A DNA stretch of 50,833 bases, from assembly GCA_030447745.1 (NCBI GenBank), contig JAUJOH010000009.1, forward strand, positions 51,853 through 102,685, given 5' to 3'. The translations under genes and the position numbers were made by a program. The DNA is from Chloroflexota bacterium (GTDB lineage Bacteria > Chloroflexota > Limnocylindria > Limnocylindrales > CSP1-4). Below are positions 18,226 through 26,111 of the stretch, piece after piece; the first letter of the stretch is position 1, and every line of letters starts with the position of its first letter. The notes under the pieces were generated by a model. It was given only the letters and a program-made list of their open reading frames with translations, was not told where the DNA came from and made no database searches.

Positions 18226-18815
18226 CGCCGGCGTTCCGACCGGGTCGGCGCCAGGGCCGGGTATGCGGCATCGGCGTCCGCGGCGGCGGGCGCGGGCGTT
18301 GCATCGAGGTCGGACCGCAACGACTCGATCCGCTCCTCCATCCGCGGCGAGTCGAGCGCCTCGGTCGTCATGATCAGCGCGTCCTCGTGGTCGTCGCTGT
18401 AGTAATTCGGTCGGATCCCGACCGGCCGGAAGCCGTACTTCTCGTACAGGCGCCGTGCCGGCAGGTTCGACAGTCGGACCTCGAGGGTCGCCTCGCGGGC
18501 GCGCCGCGCGCGCGCAAGGTCGACGAGCGCCAGCAACAGCCGCTCACCGATCCGGCGGCGGCGCCAGGCGGGGTGAACCGCGAACGTCGTGATGTGCGCC
18601 TCGTCCACCATGACCCACATCCCGGCGTAGCCGACGAGTGCATCGGCGGCGCGCACCACGAGGTAGGTGGCGAGACGGTTCGTCTCGAGCTCGCTGCGGT
18701 ACGCGTGCGCAGGCCACGGTGTCGTGAAGCTCGCCTGCTCGATCAGCTGCACGGCCGGCAGGTCCGTCACCCGCATCTCTTCGATCCGGAGCCTCACCGG
18801 GGGTCGCGCGACCAT
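18222..18815 (-). CDS. rimI: Ribosomal protein S18-alanine N-acetyltransferase (RimI-like GNAT)
   Basis: GNAT fold: RVTDLPAVQLIEQASFTTPW at the N-terminus, then the acetyl-CoA loop HPAWRRRRIGERLLLALVD and LEVRLSNLPARRLYEKYGF, YYSDDHEDALIM at the end of the domain. About 40 extra C-terminal residues (Ala/Asp/Pro-rich from ~155) are unusual for RimI and look disordered. Placement between tsaB and tsaD is typical. It overlaps tsaB by 22 bases and tsaD by 4. The target could be other N-terminal alanines as well. Confidence 0.88.
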   Translation of the reverse strand: MVARPPVRLRIEEMRVTDLPAVQLIEQASFTTPWPAHAYRSELETNRLATYLVVRAADALVGYAGMWVMVDEAHITTFAVHPAWRRRRIGERLLLALVDLARARRAREATLEVRLSNLPARRLYEKYGFRPVGIRPNYYSDDHEDALIMTTEALDSPRMEERIESLRSDLDATPAPAAADADAAYPALAPTRSERRR

Positions 18816-19480
18816 GCCACCTCCCCGGTCGCCGCGGAGATACCGCGTGGCAGCGTGACGTACTCCGGCACGAGCTCCGAGAGCTCGTCGCCACCGTCCC
18901 GGAGCCGTGCCCCGCCGAGCCGCAGGAGCTGCTCGGCGAGCCCTCCGCGCGCGCGAGCGCCTCGGTCGACGGCGTCGGCCGGCGCGCGACCCTCGAGGTC
19001 GACGGCGACCAGCACCTCGCCCGGCTCGACGTCCGGCTCGGTGCCGCCCGGGAGCCGGCGTGCTGGCCGGTCCGACCGGACCTCGACGCGCTCCGACGGC
19101 CCGGCCGGAAGCAGCAGGACGAGGCGGCCGACGGGCACGCCGCCGTCCTGTGCCGCGGCCTCGAGCAGCGCACGCCCGGTCGGCACGCCGGCGATCGGCC
19201 GGCCGAGCCCGTGGGCGAGCGCCTTGGCGGTCGCGAGGCCGACGCGCAGCCCGGTGAAGGCGCCCGGCCCGGTGCCCACGGCGATCCCGGTCAGCTGCCC
19301 GAGGTCGAGCGCCGTTTCGCGCAGGAGCCGCTCGATCGAGGGGAGCAACTGCTCACCGTGACGGTGACCGGCGGCCCAGCGCGCGACGCCCAGCGGGCTG
19401 CCGTCCGGCAATGCCACGCCGACGACGACCTCGCTCGTCGCCGTGTCGATGCCGAGGATCGCACCACGCGGATCGGTCAC
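18794..19480 (-). CDS. tsaB: tRNA threonylcarbamoyladenosine biosynthesis protein TsaB
   Basis: Non-catalytic ASKHA paralogue that dimerises with TsaD. 228 residues, usual size. LGIDTATSEVVVGVALPD at the start, HGEQLLPSIERLL, and the family hallmark VGTGPGAFTGLRVGLATAKA, followed by GVPTGRALLEA. It lacks the TsaD metal-site histidines. The GTG at 19480 overlaps the tsaE stop (GTGA). Confidence 0.93.
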   Translation of the reverse strand: MTDPRGAILGIDTATSEVVVGVALPDGSPLGVARWAAGHRHGEQLLPSIERLLRETALDLGQLTGIAVGTGPGAFTGLRVGLATAKALAHGLGRPIAGVPTGRALLEAAAQDGGVPVGRLVLLLPAGPSERVEVRSDRPARRLPGGTEPDVEPGEVLVAVDLEGRAPADAVDRGARARGGLAEQLLRLGGARLRDGGDELSELVPEYVTLPRGISAATGEVAWSRDPR

Positions 19481-19950
19481 CCGACCGCCTCGAGATATCG
19501 CGTATGGGCGGTGTCCGTCGCCCGGAGCCGGATCGAGCGCGGCTCGTCGCCGGAGCCACGGAACCGCACGTCGAGCCGCTGCGCGGGCAGCGCGTCGCCA
19601 AGGCGCTCGGGCCATTCGACGAGGGTGACACCCGACGCCTGGCGTTCGTCGATCAGGCCGCTGCCGAGCGCATCGATCGAATCGGCCAGCCGGTACAGGT
19701 CGACGTGGAACAGCGGCAGCCGCCCCTCGGACTCGGCCATGAGGACGAAGGTCGGCGAGTTGACCGTCGCGGACACGCCCAGTCCGGCCGCGAAGCCCTT
19801 GGCCAGCTGGGTCTTGCCGGCGCCGAGGTCGCCCCACAGGCACAGCCGGTCGCCGGGGCGCGCGACGCGGGCCAGCGCGGCGCCGATCGCCCGGGTCGCG
19901 TCGTGGTCGAGGCTCTGCAGCTCGCGCTCGGCGAGCGGGGGGGAGGTCAC
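19477..19950 (-). CDS. tsaE: tRNA threonylcarbamoyladenosine biosynthesis ATPase TsaE
   Basis: Small P-loop ATPase that drives turnover of the TsaBD complex. 157 residues. Walker A is LWGDLGAGKTQLAKGFAAGL; SPTFVLMAESEG and HVDLYRL are family motifs, and LVEWPERLGDALP follows the Walker B region. The GTG at 19950 sits exactly six bases after TACCCT, so this gene probably opens the coupled run tsaE-tsaB-rimI-tsaD-rsmA-ispE-ridA. A TTG further upstream is possible but lies inside the promoter. Confidence 0.94.
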   Translation of the reverse strand: MTSPPLAERELQSLDHDATRAIGAALARVARPGDRLCLWGDLGAGKTQLAKGFAAGLGVSATVNSPTFVLMAESEGRLPLFHVDLYRLADSIDALGSGLIDERQASGVTLVEWPERLGDALPAQRLDVRFRGSGDEPRSIRLRATDTAHTRYLEAVG

Positions 19951-19956
19951 GGCGCG

Positions 19957-19962
19957 AGGGTA
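19957..19962 (-). promoter_or_regulatory. Candidate -10 box of the tsaE operon (leaderless type)
   Basis: TACCCT with six bases to the GTG of tsaE, in the only gap (88 bases) between the MutL cassette and the tsa run. No consensus -35 is seen. Confidence 0.45.
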
Positions 19963-20038
19963 GCCCAAGGTCGTGCCCGCTGCGGCGGCGGTCGAGGACG
20001 GGCGGGCGGGGGGGCTCGCGTCGCCCGGATTGCCGCCG

Positions 20039-21082
20039 CTACGTCAGCCGCTCGAGGTCCCCGATCGGGAGCGCGATGGGCGGGTCCGCGGCGAACCGGA
20101 CCAGCGCGGCCTCGAGGTGGGTGCCGCCGGCGAACCGGCGCGGGCCGACGAGCCCGGCCCACTGCCCGCGGCGTCCCGCGAGCGGCCCGCTCCGGACGTG
20201 GACCGTGCCCGGCCGATCGAGCTCCGGCGGGACGCCCTGCGGATCGAAGAGCAGCGCCGGCGGCGAGCCCAGGATCCCGACTTCGCGTCCGGCCAGCCGC
20301 TCGAGCAGCCGCATCTCGGCCTCCGCGATCGGGCGGCGCTGCGATCCGTGCAGCACCAGCACCGCGAAGGGCGACAGCTGGTGGATTGCCGATCGCTGCC
20401 GTGCCTCGGATGCCAGGTAGTCGCGGCGATCCTTCCCGGGCAGCGTCGCGACCACGACGCCGCGGATGCCCATCGCGCGAGCCCGGGTCAGCGCCTCCGC
20501 GTCGATCCGCGCCCCGACGACGAGGACCGCCCCGGCTGAGCCGACGTCCAGCGACCGGGGGCGCAGCTCCCCGTCGGCGTCGGTCGCGATCTCCAGCCGA
20601 CCGCGGGCGGCGTCACCCAGCGCGAGGACCCCGGGGACCGCGGAACCGGCCGTCCGGATCACGAGTCCGACACCGGGCCGCACCTCGCGGACGATCCCCT
20701 CGACCGGAGCATGGACCGGCTCGTGGTCGTCGCCGGCCGCGATCCACCAGCGGCCGTTCGCCTCGAACAGCATCTCGCCCTCGGAGTGCGCCCTCGGGCG
20801 CCCGCTGCCGTCGCGCGGGGCTGGGGCACTCCAGCGCTCGCCGGGCTGGCCGCCGGGTCGCGCCGGGACGTCGAGCAAACGGACGTCCCGGACTCGGTCC
20901 GCGAGGGGCATCCCGGGCACGACGGACTGGCCGGCCGTGACCCGCGGCCGGTCGCCCGGCCGGAGCGGCAGCCACGCGTCGACCGTCGGCTCGACCAGGC
21001 GGCGGGCCGGGACGAGCTCGATGCCCGGCGGGATGACCGGACCCGTCCGCCGCACCGCCCGGACGTCGGTCGGCCCGCTCAT
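20039..21082 (-). CDS. Conserved protein of unknown function paired with the MutL-like gene
   Basis: 347 residues, no catalytic motif recognised. Residues ~40-65 resemble a lipoyl-like barrel edge (LRPGDRPRVTAGQSVVPGMP), ~122-150 a barrel-sandwich fold (HAPVEGIVREVRPGVGLVIR), ~200-240 a Rossmann-like piece (ARAMGIRGVVVATLPGKD), and ~300-320 a KOW-like loop (VHVRSGPLAGRRGQWAG). It is soluble by composition. The ATG overlaps the stop of the MutL-like gene (ATGA), so the two proteins are made together. An adaptor or scaffold role is conceivable but is only inference. Confidence 0.6.
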   Translation of the reverse strand: MSGPTDVRAVRRTGPVIPPGIELVPARRLVEPTVDAWLPLRPGDRPRVTAGQSVVPGMPLADRVRDVRLLDVPARPGGQPGERWSAPAPRDGSGRPRAHSEGEMLFEANGRWWIAAGDDHEPVHAPVEGIVREVRPGVGLVIRTAGSAVPGVLALGDAARGRLEIATDADGELRPRSLDVGSAGAVLVVGARIDAEALTRARAMGIRGVVVATLPGKDRRDYLASEARQRSAIHQLSPFAVLVLHGSQRRPIAEAEMRLLERLAGREVGILGSPPALLFDPQGVPPELDRPGTVHVRSGPLAGRRGQWAGLVGPRRFAGGTHLEAALVRFAADPPIALPIGDLERLT

Positions 21083-22680
21083 CGGTCGCCTCCCATCCAC
21101 AGCGCCTCCTGCCAGGCGGCGAGCACCTCCCGGCGCCGGTCCGGCCGGTCCGGGAGCCGGAGCGGGATGTCGCGCAGGTCGACGAGGAGCCCGCCGAGCC
21201 CGCCGGCGACGTCGACCGCGAAGTGCCGGCCCCGCGTACCGAGCCGGACCGCATCTCGAAACTGGAACTCCGCCACCGCGGTCTCCCCCGGCGGCAGGTC
21301 GACCAGCTCGAGGCCGCCGGGGAGCAGCTCGAGCTCGGACGAGCCGGCACTGCCGTGGACCACCAGCCGGCCTCCGCTCCGGCCCGCGCGCATGCCCTGG
21401 GGCATGATCACCGAGCCGAGCGGAACGAGGAGATCGCTCGCCATGTCCGCCACGACGGCCGTCCGCTGCGGGGCGGCGCCGATCGTGCCGAGCGGCGCGA
21501 GCAGCCGCGCGTGGTCGTAGGCGAGCTGGACGGCCCCGGGGCGCCGAACGACGTCGGCGACGGCGAGCGCGATGGCCGGTCCCGGCGCGACCGCGAATGC
21601 GCCGCCGGCCACGACCACGATATCGGCCGGCGGCAGCGCGCTGAGCTCCGGGGTCGCGGCGACGAGCCGGGCGATGGCAGCGCGCGCCGCTGCGAGCCGG
21701 AACGTCGCGCCCTCCCCGGCCACGCTGCCCCACGGAACGAGCCGCAGGTCACGGAGCCGATCACGCGTCCGGTGCCGGTCGAGCCGCACGGTGGACCAGG
21801 CGAGGACGCCGTCGATCGACGCCTCGTCCGGCTCGGTCGGCACGAGTCCGCCGCTCGCGTGGACCGCCCACTGCAGGCTGTGCGCGTCGTCGCTGCGCCC
21901 GGGCCCGGCGTGGACGCGGACGCCGCCGTCGAGCCCGATCTCGATCCCCTCGACCCGTCGCTCGAGTGCCGCCGCGAGCGCCCCGATGCCCAGCGCGAAC
22001 GCCGGCCGCGACTCGTCCGCGCCGCCACGCACCCGCGTCAGCAGCTCGCGGAGCGTCGTGCCGGGCGGGGTGCCGGCCGTCGCCGCGGGCCCGAGGAGGA
22101 CCCCACCGGCTCGATCCTGCGACGCCTCGAACCGGGCCGCCTGCTCGGCCATCGCACCGGCCAGGATGATCACCAGCTCGGGGCGGCGGGTGGCGGCTGC
22201 GGCCGTGAGCGCGGCAAGCTGCCCGAGTGCGCCACGCTCGTCCGCGGCGGCGGGCGCGGCGGCGCCGACGAGCACGGCGCGCACGTCCCGGTCGAGAAGC
22301 GGGCCGGTCAGGGCGAGCGGGTCGAGCCGCTCCGCGCTGGCCGACCGGACCCGCCAGCCGGTCCGCTGCCCGGCCAGGACCAGGGGCGCCAGCGACCGCT
22401 CCGTCGCGGCGATCACTGCCAGCCCCGCTGCGGGCGTCGACCGTGCCGTCAGCCGCGGCCAGCGGTGGGAGGCGTCCGTCTGGAGGTCGGCCGCGAGATC
22501 CGGATCGGCGCCCGCGAAGCGATCCGTCAGGGCAGCGATGAGGGCGTCGACCGGCGAACCGGACGGCAACGAGAGGGCCCCGAGCAACCGGAGCCGGCCC
22601 GCCACCCGCCCGATGAGCGCCGCCGACGTCGTCGCGACACCGAGGTCGAGCGCGTAGAAGCCGCGGGCCCCGCCCGTCAC
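21079..22680 (-). CDS. MutL-like (glutamate mutase L family) ASKHA protein
   Basis: 533 residues. YALDLGVATTSAALIG at the N-terminus is a phosphate-1 loop of actin/Hsp70-like ATPases. ADIVVVAGGAFAVAPGPAIA and AVQLAYDHARLLAPLGTIGA near residues 340-390 match the pattern I know from GlmL/MutL proteins, found beside B12-dependent mutases or alone in Chloroflexota. The true role is unknown; reactivation of a cobalamin enzyme was proposed for the clostridial member. No mutase gene is present here. The GTG start lacks an obvious ribosome binding site. Type IV pilus PilM-like ATPases are an alternative reading of the fold. Confidence 0.55.
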   Translation of the reverse strand: MTGGARGFYALDLGVATTSAALIGRVAGRLRLLGALSLPSGSPVDALIAALTDRFAGADPDLAADLQTDASHRWPRLTARSTPAAGLAVIAATERSLAPLVLAGQRTGWRVRSASAERLDPLALTGPLLDRDVRAVLVGAAAPAAADERGALGQLAALTAAAATRRPELVIILAGAMAEQAARFEASQDRAGGVLLGPAATAGTPPGTTLRELLTRVRGGADESRPAFALGIGALAAALERRVEGIEIGLDGGVRVHAGPGRSDDAHSLQWAVHASGGLVPTEPDEASIDGVLAWSTVRLDRHRTRDRLRDLRLVPWGSVAGEGATFRLAAARAAIARLVAATPELSALPPADIVVVAGGAFAVAPGPAIALAVADVVRRPGAVQLAYDHARLLAPLGTIGAAPQRTAVVADMASDLLVPLGSVIMPQGMRAGRSGGRLVVHGSAGSSELELLPGGLELVDLPPGETAVAEFQFRDAVRLGTRGRHFAVDVAGGLGGLLVDLRDIPLRLPDRPDRRREVLAAWQEALWMGGDR

Positions 22681-22750
22681 CGGTGGCCGTCCCGCCGCCG
22701 CGGGCGCAGGCGGTCTCCCCGCGTGTCAGCCGGCAGGCGCATTGGCCCGG

Positions 22751-23041
22751 TCAGGCGTCCCAGGTCGACTCTTCGTCGATCTCCTCGAGGCGCGCGATCA
22801 GCAGCTCGATCCCGGCGTCGTCGGCGAGGATCGCCGTGGCACCCGCCAGCTCGCCCCCGAAGAGGCCGCGCAGCACGGGGTCGAAGAAGAGCATCGCGTT
22901 GGCGCCGAGCGGACGGTACGGCCGGCTCGCCTGGAGGAACTGGACGGCGTGCCCGGTCATGCCGCGGACCTGGATCTCGCGGGCAACCTGTTCGACCAGC
23001 TCGTCGCGCTGCTCGTCGCTCGGCTCGAAGGGAAGGCTCAC
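22751..23041 (-). CDS. Small conserved hypothetical protein
   Basis: 96 residues, not assigned. It contains an N-terminal amphipathic helix (DEQRDELVEQVAREIQVRGM), a hydrophobic middle (GANAMLFFDPVLRGLFGG) and an acidic C-terminal helix (ELLIARLEEIDEESTW). No signal peptide is seen. The GTG overlaps the preceding gene's stop (GTGA), which supports translation. The hydrophobic segment with Pro and Gly could be membrane-associated but is short for a transmembrane helix. Confidence 0.55.
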   Translation of the reverse strand: MSLPFEPSDEQRDELVEQVAREIQVRGMTGHAVQFLQASRPYRPLGANAMLFFDPVLRGLFGGELAGATAILADDAGIELLIARLEEIDEESTWDA

Positions 23042-23232
23042 CGCGCCTCTTCGAACGCAACCGCGGCCCAGCCGCCGTTGCCCGGCACTCCGGCAAGCGC
23101 GCGGCCCGCGAGCCCGTCGGCGCGCGCCTGCCGGGCCGCCGCCAACTCGGTCTCGCCCCGGCCCCCCGCGCTCACGGTCGCGTCGACGTCGAGGTCGCAG
23201 ATGTCGCCGTTCCAGAGCCCGATCCGAGCCAC
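23038..23232 (-). CDS. Very short macro-domain-like protein
   Basis: 64 residues. The first 20 (IGLWNGDICDLDVDATVSAG) match the start of macro domains (GDI...VDAIVNAA), which bind ADP-ribose, and ELAAARQARADG resembles a later helix. The rest of the ~150-residue domain is absent, so it is a truncated or minimised version. The GTG at 23232 overlaps the end of alr by 61 bases, and its stop overlaps the next gene's start (GTGA). The overlapping tail of alr is Ser/Thr-rich shadow-like sequence, which supports this frame as the coding one. Confidence 0.4.
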   Translation of the reverse strand: MARIGLWNGDICDLDVDATVSAGGRGETELAAARQARADGLAGRALAGVPGNGGWAAVAFEEAR

Positions 23233-24476
23233 CGACTCTCCCCGCGCACCAGCGTCCGGATCCCCACCACTCCGGCCGTCGCATGGTACACCCGAGGCAG
23301 CCGCGCGGACATCGCGGTCACCACCTCCCATGCGTTCGTGCTGCGGGATCGCGCCAGGTCGCCGGCGCCGATGCCATCGCCATCCTGGCGACCGAGCAGC
23401 GTGAACTCGTCGTCGACGTCGACCGGGGAGCCGGGAACGTCCGTGACGTCCGCCATCACGCCGTCCATCGCGACGTTGCCGACCAGCGGGACGCGGACGC
23501 CGCGGACGAGGGCCTCCGCGCGGTTCGAGAGCGAGCGAGGCCAGCCGTCGCCATAGCCGACGGGAAGGGTCGCGATCCGGCTCCGGCGGTCGGTTGTGAA
23601 CGTGGGCCCGTAGCTGATCCCATGGCCGGCGGGCAGGTCGACGGCCCGGACCGGGCGGGCGCGGAGGCTCATGACCGGGCGCAACGCGGCGGCAAGCGCG
23701 GAATCGACCGGCCCGATGTCGTCCGGCACGATCCCGTACGCGATCAGGCCGGGCCGCACCGCCTCGTCCGCGGGGGCGTTGCCGAGGACGAGCGCCCCCG
23801 ACGCGGCAGAGTGCCGGGCCGGCACCGGGACGCCGATCGCGGCGAGGGATCGCGCAGCGCGCGCGAATGCCTCGAGCTGGCCGGCGGTCCGCTCGGGAGC
23901 CCCGGGGTCCTGGAGATGCGTCCACACCCCGGCCAGCCGGATACCGCGGCTAGCCACGAGACGCCGCGCCGCTCCTGCCGCTGCCTCGACCGGCACGCCG
24001 CCTCGCCCGAGGCCGGTCTCGACCTCGAGGTGGACGTCCAGCACGGCGCCGTCCGGCCAGCTCTGCGTCGCGGCCATGAGCCGGTCGAGCAGCGTTCCAG
24101 CGCCGGCGGTCGTCGCGACCCGCGCCTCCGCCGCGCGCCGGGCGAGTGGCGGCGGCACCGGGTAGAGCACCAGGATCGGAAGGTCGATGCCCTCGTCGCG
24201 CAGCGCAAGCGCCTCGTCGAGCGTCGCGACGCACAGACCGTCGGCGCCGGCTCCGGCAAGCACGCCCGCGACCTGACCGGCGCCGTGGCCGTACGCGTCG
24301 GCCTTGACCACCGGCTCGACGCGCACGCCGGCGGGCAGCGCCGCCCGGATCGCCGCGAGGTTCCCCGCCAGCGCATCGACGTCGATCTCGAGCCACGCCG
24401 TCCGCGGCAGCGGGGGCAGCCCGGCCTCGGCGAGACGCGTCTCGATCGGCCGGACGTTCGCGTCCGGCGCCGTCAG
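23172..24476 (-). CDS. alr: Alanine racemase
   Basis: PLP enzyme making D-alanine for peptidoglycan. PLP lysine in VEPVVKADAYGHGAGQVAG (residue ~50), RPGLIAYGIVP, catalytic Tyr in GHGISYGPTFTT, and GNVAMDGVMADVTDV. With a CTG at 24476 the protein has 434 residues, longer than the usual ~375; the excess is about 25 residues at the N-terminus and a Ser/Thr-rich tail after RLPRVYH. No ATG, GTG or TTG occurs in this frame between the nnrD stop and the conserved region, so either CTG (overlapping the nnrD stop) initiates or a base is missing. Confidence 0.88.
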   Translation of the reverse strand: MTAPDANVRPIETRLAEAGLPPLPRTAWLEIDVDALAGNLAAIRAALPAGVRVEPVVKADAYGHGAGQVAGVLAGAGADGLCVATLDEALALRDEGIDLPILVLYPVPPPLARRAAEARVATTAGAGTLLDRLMAATQSWPDGAVLDVHLEVETGLGRGGVPVEAAAGAARRLVASRGIRLAGVWTHLQDPGAPERTAGQLEAFARAARSLAAIGVPVPARHSAASGALVLGNAPADEAVRPGLIAYGIVPDDIGPVDSALAAALRPVMSLRARPVRAVDLPAGHGISYGPTFTTDRRSRIATLPVGYGDGWPRSLSNRAEALVRGVRVPLVGNVAMDGVMADVTDVPGSPVDVDDEFTLLGRQDGDGIGAGDLARSRSTNAWEVVTAMSARLPRVYHATAGVVGIRTLVRGESRWLGSGSGTATSATSTSTRP

Positions 24477-25522
24477 GCCGGGCCCCCGCCCGTGCCGTCG
24501 TCGCGGGCGCGAAAGCCGACACGCGCCCCGGCACGTCGCCGGTCGGCGACGGCCGTCAGCCGCCGGCGTGCCATGGCGACGGGCTCCGGCAGGTCCGAGG
24601 CGAGGAGGCCGGCATCGCCGAGGCGGTCGCTGACCGTCTCGCCGGCGAGCGCGTGCAGGTAGACGCCGAGGCGGGCCGCGTCGAACGGCGGCAGGCCCTG
24701 CGCGAGGAGCCCGCCGATCACGCCCGACAGGACGTCGCCGGTCCCGCCCGTCGCGAGGGCCGGGTTCTCGAACGGCGCGATCGCGACGGATCCGTCCGGC
24801 GCGGCAATCACCGTCCGCGCCCCCTTCAGGACGACCACCTGCTGCCACGTCTCAGCCGCGTCCATGGCCGCGGCGACCCGGGCCTCGTCGTCGACGTTCA
24901 GGTCGCCGTCGCCAGCCGGCTGCGGCCCGGCGGCGGCGCGGAGACGCACGAACTCGCCGGCGTGCGGCGTCAGCACGGCGGCCCGGTTGACGCCCTCCCA
25001 CCACGCGTCGAGGCTGGCAAGCGAGCGGAGCGCCTCGGCGTCCAGGACGATCGGCGCAGGAGCCGGCTCCTCCGGCACGGCGAGCAGCCTCCGGACGAGC
25101 TCCGTCGTCGCCAGGCCCGGGCGCAACCCGGGACCCAGGACGATGGCGTCGTGCTCGTGGTCGAGGATCCGGGCGAGCGCGTCTGCCGGCTCGACCTCCT
25201 CGACGTCGTCCTCCGGCAACGCCATCGTCGTCGCCTCGACGACCCTGCCGGCGAAGAGCGGCTGCAGCGACTCCGGGACGGCAAGGGTCACGAGGCCGGC
25301 ACCGGCGCGCCCGGCGGCGCGACAGACGAGGAGCGCGGCGCCGGCGTAGTCGAGCGAACCGGCGATGACCAGCAGGCGGCCGAAGTCGCCCTTGTGACCG
25401 CGGGCCGGACGCTCCGGGAGCAGCGCCGAGACGGTGTCGTCGTCGAGCACCGGCCCTGCCGCGGCGGTCGCCTCCGCGCCCCCGGACGACCGGGGTCCGA
25501 AACCCACCGGCCGCTCAGTCAC
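24473..25522 (-). CDS. nnrD: ADP-dependent (S)-NAD(P)H-hydrate dehydratase
   Basis: Repairs damaged NAD(P)HX back to NAD(P)H. 349 residues; only the C-terminal YjeF (CARKD, ribokinase-like) domain is present, without the epimerase half. Motifs: [59 protein letters not shown], and the ATP/ADP site [19 protein letters not shown]. The GTG at 25522 overlaps acpS by eight bases. acpS-nnrD adjacency is common because both genes serve housekeeping cofactor chemistry. Confidence 0.93.
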   Translation of the reverse strand: MTERPVGFGPRSSGGAEATAAAGPVLDDDTVSALLPERPARGHKGDFGRLLVIAGSLDYAGAALLVCRAAGRAGAGLVTLAVPESLQPLFAGRVVEATTMALPEDDVEEVEPADALARILDHEHDAIVLGPGLRPGLATTELVRRLLAVPEEPAPAPIVLDAEALRSLASLDAWWEGVNRAAVLTPHAGEFVRLRAAAGPQPAGDGDLNVDDEARVAAAMDAAETWQQVVVLKGARTVIAAPDGSVAIAPFENPALATGGTGDVLSGVIGGLLAQGLPPFDAARLGVYLHALAGETVSDRLGDAGLLASDLPEPVAMARRRLTAVADRRRAGARVGFRARDDGTGGGPA

Positions 25523-26047
25523 GCGAGTCTTCCCCGCCGCCCGGTGTTCCGCCGCCGGCATCCAGCAGTGCCCGCAGCCGCTCCATCCGCGCAAGGAGCC
25601 GCCGCTCCCGGTCATCGAGGCGCTGCTCGATGTCGAGCGGAAAGACGTACCGCCCGGTGGCGGTCCGGACGCCGAACGCGATCGCCACGGCGTAATCCGC
25701 CTCGTGGCTGATCGAGACCGCCACCCGCTCCATCCCGAGCTGCTGCGCGCGCTCGGCCGCGCGGCCGTGCAGCCGGATGGCGGGCTGCCCCGTGGGCAGT
25801 CGCTCCACCTCGATGTCGCGCCAGCCGATCCCGCGGACGCCCAGCCCGAGGACCTTCGAGACCGCCTCCTTCGCGGCCCACCGGCCGGCCAGCGTCGTCG
25901 GGCGGTCGCGGACGTACCGCTGCTCGCGGGGGTCAGGACGCGCCGCACGAAGCGGACCCCGAAGCGCTCGAGCGTGCGGCGGATCCGGTCGACCCGGATG
26001 ATGTCGATCCCGACTTCGTCGATGGAACCGGCAACCTCAACGGGCAT
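25515..26047 (-). CDS. acpS: Holo-[acyl-carrier-protein] synthase, one frameshift
   Basis: Attaches 4'-phosphopantetheine from CoA to acyl carrier protein. The N-terminal part [20 protein letters not shown] carries the Mg2+ Asp; after a frame change at 25929-25933 the sequence continues [20 protein letters not shown] with the catalytic Glu, then [18 protein letters not shown]. Restoring a sixth C in the C-run gives 178 codons. The enzyme is normally ~125 residues, so about 45 residues (ending [13 protein letters not shown]) are a C-terminal extension that just precedes the nnrD start. Because AcpS is essential, the shift is probably a consensus error. Confidence 0.85.
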
Positions 26048-26061
26048 GGATGACCAGCTCT

Positions 26062-26110
26062 CCGAGGTCGAGGCGAGGACTCCGAGCTGTGCGACGCCAT
26101 CGGCCCGAGG
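26062..26110. repeat. Dispersed 42-bp repeat, copy A (divergent)
   Basis: Begins CCGAGG, ends GCGACGCCATCGGCCCGAGG, and fills most of the 64-base gap between glmS and acpS. The central part is more divergent than in the other copies and seven bases longer. Confidence 0.65.
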
Positions 26111-26111
26111 A

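Noticed and set aside
21223-23556. 777-codon + strand frame opposite the MutL-like gene
   Set aside because: Shadow of a minus-strand coding region, Arg/Pro-rich, with no start signal.
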